The notes under the pieces: model-generated | What the model was told of the DNA's origin: nothing | Database searches by the model: none | Seen by the model: only the letters and a program-made list of their open reading frames with translations | Assembly (NCBI GenBank): GCA_017452215.1 | Contig: JAFTMU010000285.1 | Location: 1 to 5,447, forward strand | Length of the DNA: 5,447 nucleotides | From: Clostridia bacterium | GTDB lineage: Bacteria; Bacillota; Clostridia; Oscillospirales; CAG-272 | Direction of reading: 5' to 3' | Shown: positions 1 to 5,011 of the stretch, piece after piece | How positions within the stretch are numbered: the stretch's first letter is position 1 | Layout: every line of letters starts with the position of its first letter | Made by a program: the position numbers and the translations under genes

Positions 1-33
1 CTTACACAGGGGAGCCTTCCGCTGCGGCGGAAA
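1..33. repeat. Edge fragment of probable dispersed intergenic repeat
   Basis: The window opens with CTTACACAGGGGAGCCTT. Read on the minus strand this is AAGGCTCCCCTGTGTAAG, half of a palindrome of the CTCCCCTGTGTAAGGGGAG kind that I recall as common in Clostridia intergenic repeats; the other half would lie outside the window. It is joined to a hairpin with arms TTCCGC (17-22) and GCGGAA (27-32). The recognition is from memory, not a search. An alternative is that 3-47 is the last 14 codons of a plus-strand gene (ending Thr-Val-Gln-Ser, TAA at 45-47) that uses the hairpin at 58-80 as its terminator. Confidence 0.35.
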
Positions 34-57
34 CTGTGCAAAGCTAAAGCTTTTTGG

Positions 58-82
58 AACCACCAGCACTGCTGGTGGTTTT
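58..82 (+). terminator. Plus-strand terminator-like hairpin
   Basis: A perfect 10-bp stem pairs AACCACCAGC (58-67) with GCTGGTGGTT (71-80) around the loop ACT, followed by a short T tract (TTTTCGTT). The T tract is only on the plus-strand side, so it would end a transcript entering from the left edge, convergent to ligA. Confidence 0.55.
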
Positions 83-90
83 CGTTATAC

Positions 91-130
91 AAAAAGGGGG
101 CTGTCGCAATTTCTGTTTGCGACAGCCCTC
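91..130 (-). terminator. Intrinsic terminator of ligA (bidirectional)
   Basis: A perfect 12-bp stem pairs GGGCTGTCGCAA (98-109) with TTGCGACAGCCC (117-128) around a 7-nt loop, extendable by two pairs. On the minus strand it starts 11-13 bases after the ligA stop and is followed by TTTTTG (95-90). On the plus strand it is followed by TCTTTGTTTTTC, so it probably also stops transcription coming from the left. Confidence 0.88.
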
Positions 131-140
131 TTTGTTTTTC

Positions 141-2168
<2,028 letters not shown>

Positions 2169-2178
2169 CTATTTTGGC

Positions 2179-2203
2179 AAAAAAAGAGGCTTTGTAAGCA
2201 CTC
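2179..2203 (-). promoter_or_regulatory. Hairpin plus T7 at 5' end of ligA mRNA
   Basis: On the minus strand GAG-T-GCTT (2203-2196), triloop ACA and AAGC-CTC (2192-2186) form a 7-bp stem with one bulged T, followed by seven T (2185-2179). With a predicted transcription start near 2206, the stem begins about three nucleotides into the transcript. It resembles a small intrinsic terminator, but so close to the start it could instead be a 5'-protecting hairpin. No function is demonstrated. Confidence 0.45.
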
Positions 2204-2212
2204 ATCTTTTTT

Positions 2213-2241
2213 ATTATACCAAACTTTTTGCCCCGTGTCAA
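2213..2241 (-). promoter_or_regulatory. ligA promoter
   Basis: Minus strand: TTGACA (-35, 2241-2236), 17-bp spacer, TATAAT (-10, 2218-2213), with TGG directly before the -10 (extended -10). All consensus positions match. It predicts a start near 2206 and a leader of about 55 nt before the ATG at 2150. Confidence 0.9.
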
Positions 2242-2322
2242 TGTTTTTTTGCAAAAAAAGATTATTTTTATTTGCGATTTCGACAATTATCAACGGAAAA
2301 TGTAAACAAATTTTGTATTTTC

Positions 2323-2351
2323 TTTACAAACGCAAGGAGATGTGGTATAAT
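2323..2351 (+). promoter_or_regulatory. hpf promoter
   Basis: Plus strand: TTTACA (2323-2328), 17-bp spacer, TATAAT (2346-2351), with TGG at 2343-2345 giving an extended -10. The predicted start is near 2358, leaving a leader of about 50 nt. Sigma-A type; I see no sigma-B or sigma-H signature here. Confidence 0.88.
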
Positions 2352-2358
2352 GAAATTG

Positions 2359-2377
2359 CAAAGAGATCTTCTCTTTG
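2359..2377 (+). promoter_or_regulatory. 5'-terminal hairpin of hpf mRNA
   Basis: CAAAGAG (2359-2365) pairs perfectly with CTCTTTG (2371-2377) around the loop ATCTT. It lies right at the predicted transcription start and about 30 nt before the start codon. There is no T tract, so it is not a terminator; a transcript-stabilising 5' stem-loop is possible. Confidence 0.5.
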
Positions 2378-2407
2378 TGATATTCGAAGAAAGGCAAGGA
2401 AACACAG

Positions 2408-2938
2408 ATGAAGATTACCGTAATTGGAAGACAGATGAACGTTTATGAGGAAATGAAACAGCTCATCGAAAAAAAGCTTGCTAAATTTGAAAAGTTCTTC
2501 CCCGGAGAGGCGGACGCCAACGTTACGCTTTCCTCCAAGAACAACAAAAGATATATCGAGATCACCATAGCCGCTGCGGGGACCCTATTCCGCAGCGAGG
2601 TGGGTGCCGAAAGCTTCAGAGACGCCTTGGACGACGCCGTAACCAACATCGAGCGCCAGATCCGCAAAAACAAAACCAGGCTTGCCAAAAAGTTGCGTGA
2701 GAACGTCTTTGTTCCCTACGCCGAGGAAAGCTACGATGATCTGGCAGCAGACGAGGAGGAGATCATTCGCACCAAGACCTTCCCCATCAAGCCCATGTCG
2801 GCAGAGGAAGCCGTATTGCAGATGAATCTCTTGGGGCACCAATTCTTCGTGTTCAACGACGACCAGACCAACGACACCTGCGTGGTGTACAAGCGCAACG
2901 ACGGCGGCTACGGGCTCTTGGTTCCCGAGAAAGGATAA
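2408..2938 (+). CDS. hpf: Ribosome hibernation promoting factor, long form
   Basis: Long HPF binds the 30S decoding region of idle ribosomes and joins two 70S particles into inactive 100S dimers in stationary phase or stress. The 176-aa protein shows both expected parts: an N-terminal S30AE/RaiA-type alpha-beta domain (about 1-100; MKITVIGRQMNV start, basic helix ERQIRKNKTRLAKKLREN at 82-99), an acidic linker (about 106-119), and the C-terminal dimerisation domain (about 121-176; RTKTFPIKPMSAEEAVLQMN, then GHQFFVFND and GGYGLLVP). That C-terminal part marks the long form typical of Bacillota. The ATG at 2408 has AAGGA 7 nt upstream. The gene has its own promoter and terminator and so is monocistronic; the usual secA downstream neighbour (established knowledge) is absent. 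Nothing appears truncated. Confidence 0.97.
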   Translation: MKITVIGRQMNVYEEMKQLIEKKLAKFEKFFPGEADANVTLSSKNNKRYIEITIAAAGTLFRSEVGAESFRDALDDAVTNIERQIRKNKTRLAKKLRENVFVPYAEESYDDLAADEEEIIRTKTFPIKPMSAEEAVLQMNLLGHQFFVFNDDQTNDTCVVYKRNDGGYGLLVPEKG

Positions 2939-2950
2939 GTGAAAAACATC

Positions 2951-2975
2951 GGGGGAGTTCTCTCCCCCTTTTTTT
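2951..2975 (+). terminator. hpf intrinsic terminator
   Basis: GGGGGAG (2951-2957) pairs with CTCCCCC (2962-2968) around TTCT, followed by seven T (2969-2975). It starts 12 nt after the hpf stop codon, a textbook rho-independent terminator. Confidence 0.95.
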
Positions 2976-2979
2976 GATA

Positions 2980-3007
2980 GAAAGGACGGATTTGAAAGGA
3001 CGGATTT
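2980..3007 (+). repeat. 14-bp tandem duplication
   Basis: GAAAGGACGGATTT occurs at 2980-2993 and again, exactly, at 2994-3007, with no gap. It sits between the hpf terminator and the tRNA promoter, and looks like a slippage duplication. Confidence 0.9.
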
Positions 3008-3019
3008 TCCGAATTGGTC

Positions 3020-3048
3020 TTGACAACAGAAAAACCGTGTAGTATAAT
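3020..3048 (+). promoter_or_regulatory. tRNA-Leu promoter
   Basis: TTGACA (3020-3025), 17-bp spacer and TATAAT (3043-3048) match the sigma-A consensus at all twelve positions. The predicted start at about 3055 gives a very short 5' leader before the tRNA at 3061, as expected for a strong single tRNA unit. Confidence 0.93.
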
Positions 3049-3060
3049 AATAGAGCATTT

Positions 3061-3145
3061 GCGCCTGTGGTGAAATTGGCATACACGATAGATTTAGGAT
3101 CTATTTCCACAAGGAGTGCAGGTTCAAGTCCTGTCAGGCGCACCA
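3061..3145 (+). tRNA. tRNA-Leu (anticodon UAG)
   Basis: This 85-nt gene includes an encoded CCA. The acceptor stem pairs GCGCCTG (3061-3067) with CAGGCGC (3135-3141), with discriminator A3142 and CCA at 3143-3145. The anticodon stem pairs ATAGA (3088-3092) with TCTAT (3100-3104), and the loop TTTAGGA carries TAG at 3095-3097, which decodes leucine CUN codons, especially CUA. A long variable arm (about TTCC/GGAG, 3105-3116) marks a class II tRNA such as Leu. The T arm is GCAGG-TTCAAGT-CCTGT (3118-3134). It is a single-gene unit with its own promoter and terminator. A decayed copy of its T arm and downstream flank lies at 3283-3365. Confidence 0.97.
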
Positions 3146-3152
3146 ACAAAAG

Positions 3153-3182
3153 CAGAGCGGCTTCGACCGCTCTGTTTTTGTT
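3153..3182 (+). terminator. tRNA-Leu intrinsic terminator
   Basis: CAGAGCGG (3153-3160) pairs with CCGCTCTG (3167-3174) around CTTCGA, followed by TTTTTGTT. The A-rich stretch before the stem (AACAAAA) can pair with the T tract, so the reverse orientation would also form a T-tailed hairpin. Confidence 0.93.
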
Positions 3183-3256
3183 CGTACACTTGATTGGCTT
3201 CGCAGAATCGCACCGCAAATCCCATGAATTTGCCATAACGCCAAAATAGCATTCCC
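3171..3256. repeat. Copy 1 of duplicated tRNA-downstream flank
   Basis: Bases 3171-3214 (terminator 3' arm onward, ending CGCAGAATCGCACC) align without gaps to 3302-3345 with about seven mismatches in 44. After a 21-nt stretch specific to this copy (3215-3235), the match resumes at TAACGCC (3236-3242) through TTCCC. The extra 21 nt contain a small hairpin, GCAAAT (3215-3220) with ATTTGC (3228-3233). No gene is seen. Confidence 0.75.
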
Positions 3257-3282
3257 TTTTCTGCTACCTGCGGATGGCGTTT

Positions 3283-3365
3283 GTGCAGAGTTCAAGTCCG
3301 CTCTGCTTTTGTTCATACCCCTGAGTGGTCTCGCAGAATCGCACCTAACGCCGAAAAGAGTTCCC
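3283..3365 (+). repeat. Decayed duplicate of tRNA-Leu 3' end and flank
   Basis: GTGCAGAGTTCAAGTCC (3283-3299) matches the tRNA T-arm GTGCAGGTTCAAGTCC (3116-3131) with one extra A. The next bases, GCTCTG then TTTTGTTC, match the 3' half of the tRNA terminator (3169 onward), so about 35 nt containing the acceptor 3' strand, CCA and terminator 5' arm are missing, with CC at the junction. The rest matches the flank downstream of copy 1 up to TTCCC. Most of the tRNA body (acceptor 5' strand, D arm, anticodon arm) is absent, so this cannot be a functional tRNA. It looks like the remnant of a second tRNA-Leu unit or a partial duplication. Confidence 0.72.
3285..3310 (+). terminator. Residual terminator-like hairpin in decayed copy
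   Basis: GCAGAG (3285-3290) pairs with CTCTGC (3301-3306) around a 10-nt loop holding the T-arm remnant, followed by TTTTGTTC. The 5' arm is now supplied by the T-arm side instead of the original terminator arm. The stem is weaker than the one at 3153-3174. Confidence 0.45.
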
Positions 3366-3384
3366 CCGCACCGAGGTGCGGGGG
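3363..3384. terminator. GC-rich hairpin between convergent units
   Basis: CCCCCGCACC (3363-3372) is perfectly complementary to GGTGCGGGGG (3375-3384); the effective loop is CGAG. The flanking T-rich stretches are interrupted on both sides (TGTGTTGTTTTC on plus, AACTCTTTTC on minus). It could end the minus-strand lipoprotein transcript about 80 nt after its stop codon and block read-through from the tRNA side. Confidence 0.55.
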
Positions 3385-3465
3385 GTGTGTTGTTTTCACT
3401 TGTCAATTCGATATGGAGCAACGTGTATGGTTTTTTATTGGTTCCTTGCAATTTTAAAAGACTTC

Positions 3466-3864
3466 TCATTTTGTGATCCGTTCTCTAAAGAACACATGCT
3501 CATGATCGATTCCGCAGCCGCCTTCAAGCCACTCACCGCCGCTCGGCGGCTCAAGCTTTACAACGATCTCCATGCAAAGGCAGAGATAGTTTTCTTCATC
3601 CGTCGATAAGTAAAAACTCCCTCTTTCCGAATATTTGGAAGCTTGCTGACTTATTTTTTCTTCTGCACTTTTTAGTAAGTCGATGTCTAAAAAATTCCGC
3701 AAATAATCATAGTACTTCCCGGCGTTGACTTTTTCTTTGGAAATCGGTAAGAGAAGATAGTGCTCCCCATTCTCCTCTGTGAAGTACCTTTGTCGAAAGT
3801 CAATGCACCCAGTAAAAGATAACATACACATCAATGCTAAAACCAGCGCTAACAATCTTTTCAT
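3466..3864 (-). CDS. Small predicted lipoprotein, function unknown
   Basis: I do not recognise the family. The 132-aa product starts with a lipoprotein signal peptide: basic MKR, a hydrophobic stretch LLALVLALMCMLSF, and a lipobox-like FTGC with Cys20 as the predicted lipidation site (Phe at -3 is tolerated but not the usual Leu). The mature part of about 113 residues should be anchored to the outer face of the membrane. It is Tyr-rich (KYYDYL, 50-55) and charged, and ends in a segment with PPSGGEW (106-112), GGCGIDHEHVFF (115-126) and a short basic tail; two His and two acidic residues in DHEH (120-123) might bind a metal, a guess only. The ATG at 3864 is chosen because AAAGGGG lies 8 nt upstream; an in-frame TTG at 3891 has no such site. 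Transcription comes from the promoter at 4044-4072 through a leader with an attenuator-like hairpin. Confidence 0.72.
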   Translation of the reverse strand: MKRLLALVLALMCMLSFTGCIDFRQRYFTEENGEHYLLLPISKEKVNAGKYYDYLRNFLDIDLLKSAEEKISQQASKYSERGSFYLSTDEENYLCLCMEIVVKLEPPSGGEWLEGGCGIDHEHVFFRERITK

Positions 3865-4037
3865 CAACGTTTCCCCTTTCTTTTTCAACAAAAAAGCATA
3901 AGGATATCGGTGCGGTCCGACATACTTATGCGCAAAATTGCCCGGTGTTTCTATACGAATGGCAGTACAGAAGCATTCGGCAACGTTTGATTTTGTTGTC
4001 GGAATGGCTTTGACTTTCCAACTGCTGTCCTTGTTGT
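3865..4037 (-). promoter_or_regulatory. Long structured leader of lipoprotein gene
   Basis: The predicted 5' leader is about 170 nt, long for a small gene. In transcript order, CATTC (4006-4002), GAATG (3978-3974) and CATTCG (3961-3956) allow two exclusive pairings: the middle block can pair upstream (supported by CAAC with GTTG nearby) or downstream (6 bp, CGAATG with CATTCG). A terminator-like hairpin follows at 3896-3931. This could be a riboswitch, an attenuator or a small RNA. It matches no riboswitch class I can name by eye. Confidence 0.45.
3890..3931 (-). terminator. Attenuator-like terminator before lipoprotein gene
   Basis: On the minus strand GCATAAG (3931-3925) pairs with CTTATGC (3902-3896). 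The inner helix GTCGG-type arm (3921-3917 region) pairs with CCGAT with small mismatches around an ACCGCA loop, and six T follow (3895-3890), then GTTG. The hairpin sits between the promoter and the ribosome binding site (3873-3879), so termination here would prevent lipoprotein expression and yield an RNA of about 145 nt. Confidence 0.7.
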
Positions 4038-4043
4038 ATTCTC

Positions 4044-4072
4044 ATTATAGCATATTCTTCCACGTTTGTCAA
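4044..4072 (-). promoter_or_regulatory. Promoter of lipoprotein leader
   Basis: Minus strand: TTGACA (4072-4067), 17-bp spacer, TATAAT (4049-4044), preceded by TGC (extended -10). Full consensus. The predicted start is near 4037. Confidence 0.92.
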
Positions 4073-4184
4073 TAGTTACCAAAAAATTTATTTCCGTGAT
4101 CGGTTTCGTTTTGAAAAATGGCAATATTAGAGGATCAAAGAGGGAGAGCCGTGCGGGTGATGTTCTTAGCGGAGAAATTGTGTT

Positions 4185-4221
4185 TTGACAAAAGTGCAAG
4201 CATCGCATTTGATCGATCAAA
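4185..4221 (+). promoter_or_regulatory. Possible weak promoter with overlapping palindrome
   Basis: TTGACA (4185-4190), a 17-bp spacer and TTTGAT (4208-4213, 4 of 6 consensus) suggest a weak plus-strand promoter. The -10 is contained in a perfect 14-bp palindrome, TTTGATCGATCAAA (4208-4221), which is operator-like. A transcript from about 4220 would reach the terminator at 4260-4307 after about 85 nt, with no credible reading frame, so a small RNA is conceivable. Evidence is limited to these motifs. Confidence 0.3.
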
Positions 4222-4259
4222 CGCAAATATGGGCTAAACCCAAACCCTATTACAAGCAG

Positions 4260-4307
4260 AAAGAGATAACAACTCGGTTTGTATCCGAAATGTTATCTCT
4301 TTTTTTG
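4260..4307 (+). terminator. Strong plus-strand intrinsic terminator
   Basis: AAAGAGATAACA (4260-4271) pairs with TGTTATCTCTTT (4291-4302), capped by an inner helix TCGG (4274-4277) with CCGA (4285-4288). A T run continues to 4307, then GTTG. The T tract favours the plus strand, yet no plus-strand gene lies upstream. On the minus strand the tail is only TTTCTGCTTG, so it could act weakly as the end of the operon from 4519. Confidence 0.75.
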
Positions 4308-4316
4308 TTGGGTGAA

Positions 4317-4523
4317 TGAAATCGTTGCACAGCAACGATGAAATCTTCACTTCGTTCAGATGAAATCCAAGACAAGCCTTGGATGAAATCAAATCCGTCT
4401 AACTACAACCATGCGAAGCAGGATTTCATCGCAAAAGCGATTTCATCCACCAAAGGTGGATTTCACCCGTCAAAGACGGATTTGACTGCGTGTTCTCCGT
4501 TAAGGAGAACACGCAGGATCAAA
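4317..4523. repeat. Multi-hairpin element: 4x TGAAATC facing 4x GATTTCA
   Basis: TGAAATC occurs at 4317, 4339, 4361 and 4384 (steps 22, 22, 23). Its reverse complement GATTTCA occurs at 4422, 4439 and 4459, with the variant GATTTGA at 4479 (steps 17, 20, 20). Between the units lie small palindromes: ATCGTTGC/GCAACGAT (4321-4339), a weak one (4343-4361), ATCCAAG/CTTGGAT (4365-4384), ATCGC/GCGAT (4428-4441), ATCCACC/GGTGGAT (4445-4461) and CCGTC/GACGG (4467-4479). A 13-bp hairpin closes the right end. Left units can pair with right units, giving a branched long-range fold, or the small hairpins can form locally. There is no gene here. I recall similar ATGAAATC-rich hairpin repeats between genes in Clostridia; copy number must be searched. 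Confidence 0.85.
4486..4516. repeat. 13-bp perfect hairpin at operon end
   Basis: CTGCGTGTTCTCC (4486-4498) pairs perfectly with GGAGAACACGCAG (4504-4516) around GTTAA. It starts two bases past the stop codon of the 92-aa gene on the minus strand. Neither side has a T tract, so it is not a standard intrinsic terminator. It may protect the mRNA 3' end, and it forms the right boundary of the multi-hairpin element. Outer bases TTTGA (4481-4485) and TCAAA (4519-4523) extend the pairing across a GA bulge, reaching into the stop codon. Confidence 0.75.
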
Positions 4524-4797
4524 CGGTCATTTTTTGTCCGAACTGCTGCTTGGTAGAATTGAGCTTGGTCTCCTCTGCCTTTTCCACGGTGTACCAGCCC
4601 TTTTGGCTCATCTCGGAAAAGAGCTCCCCGTGAATGCGGTGCTCGTCCTCCATGATGGCCATCAGTGTCTGCTTGAGGGCAGGTGTGGCTGCCTCGCAGC
4701 AATAGGTGTTGTATACTCCCGTCAAAAACTTTTGCGAGGACAACAGATCGGTCATTTGCTGCTTATCGTCAAAGGATGCGTTCTGATTGCAGGTCAT
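4519..4797 (-). CDS. Coat F (CotF)-like ferritin-fold protein
   Basis: This 92-aa protein resembles the Coat F family, small helical-bundle proteins first known from Bacillus spore coats and widespread in Clostridia. Family-like features are DDKQQMTDLLSSQKFLTGVYN (10-30), a helix with ALKQTLMAIMEDEHRIHGELF (40-60), and MSQKGWY (63-69), followed by a polar tail. Two long helices (about 10-36 and 38-65) fit half of a ferritin-like bundle. E50, E52, H53 and H56 might bind metal if this family does so. The start at 4797 has AAGGAGG about 9 nt upstream; that site begins right after the TAA of the 61-aa gene, so translation may be coupled. It is the last gene of a minus-strand run of three. The spore role is inferred from family resemblance only. 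Confidence 0.8.
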   Translation of the reverse strand: MTCNQNASFDDKQQMTDLLSSQKFLTGVYNTYCCEAATPALKQTLMAIMEDEHRIHGELFSEMSQKGWYTVEKAEETKLNSTKQQFGQKMTV

Positions 4798-4811
4798 GGT
4801 TCTTCTCCTCC

Positions 4812-4997
4812 TTATTTCAGGTTTGCGTACAGCTCGTCATAGTGTCTCTGATGTCGCTGTGCGATCTGCTCGTATTGGTTTTTCAGGGTTTGGTCGCTTG
4901 TATTGCAGGCATACGCCTTATACTTTGCCACCAAATTCTCCTCCATGGTCAGAAGGTCGGAGAGAGCCGACAGCTCCTTGCAGGTGATTTGTGCCAT
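4812..4997 (-). CDS. 61-aa minimal Coat F/ferritin-like protein
   Basis: This small protein appears to be two helices (about 11-30 and 35-59) and nothing more. Residues 12-60 align without gaps to residues 15-63 of the 92-aa neighbour, with about 13 of 49 identical, including DLL, the Y-x-x-Y pair, Cys, LK, Ile and the EL before an aromatic residue. It therefore looks like a shortened paralogue lacking the GWY segment and tail. The second helix carries QRHQRHYDELY (47-57), His-rich like its neighbour. A dimer or partner would be needed to complete a four-helix bundle (inference). The ATG at 4997 has AGGGAG about 10 nt upstream. It lies 14 bp after the upstream gene and 14 bp before the 92-aa gene, indicating an operon. 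No function can be assigned. Confidence 0.75.
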   Translation of the reverse strand: MAQITCKELSALSDLLTMEENLVAKYKAYACNTSDQTLKNQYEQIAQRHQRHYDELYANLK

Positions 4998-5011
4998 TTG
5001 TTTTTTCTCCC

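Noticed and set aside
3..47. 3' end of a plus-strand gene
   Set aside because: Only 14 codons are visible with no recognisable motif, and the same bases fit a repeat fragment; kept as an alternative within the repeat entry.
2853..3236. Minus-strand frame containing LTGLEPALL-type sequence
   Set aside because: This is the familiar artefact of translating the antisense strand of a tRNA-Leu gene; the tRNA at 3061-3145 explains it.
3061..3300. attL/attR pair of an integrated element at the tRNA-Leu gene
   Set aside because: The shared core is short (about 17 nt with an insertion), the enclosed segment is only about 150 bp, and no integrase is present; partial duplication explains it more simply.
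3134..3469. Minus-strand frame of 111 codons across the tRNA flank
   Set aside because: It runs through the terminators and the duplicated flank; the similar peptide strings in two frames reflect the DNA repeat.
3865..3891. TTG start extending the lipoprotein by nine residues
   Set aside because: It would place extra charged residues before the signal peptide and use the T-tract region; the ATG at 3864 has a well-placed AAAGGGG.
3951..4226. Minus-strand frame of 91 codons upstream of the lipoprotein
   Set aside because: It spans the strong promoter at 4044-4072, has no ribosome binding site and no domain; the region reads better as promoter and leader.
4317..4485. CRISPR array
   Set aside because: The repeated units are only 7 bp, half are inverted, and the gaps are palindromes instead of unique spacers; no cas genes are nearby.
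4338..4556. Plus-strand frame of 72 codons through the multi-hairpin element
   Set aside because: The translation is of palindromic repeats, there is no ribosome binding site, and it overlaps the CotF-like gene end.
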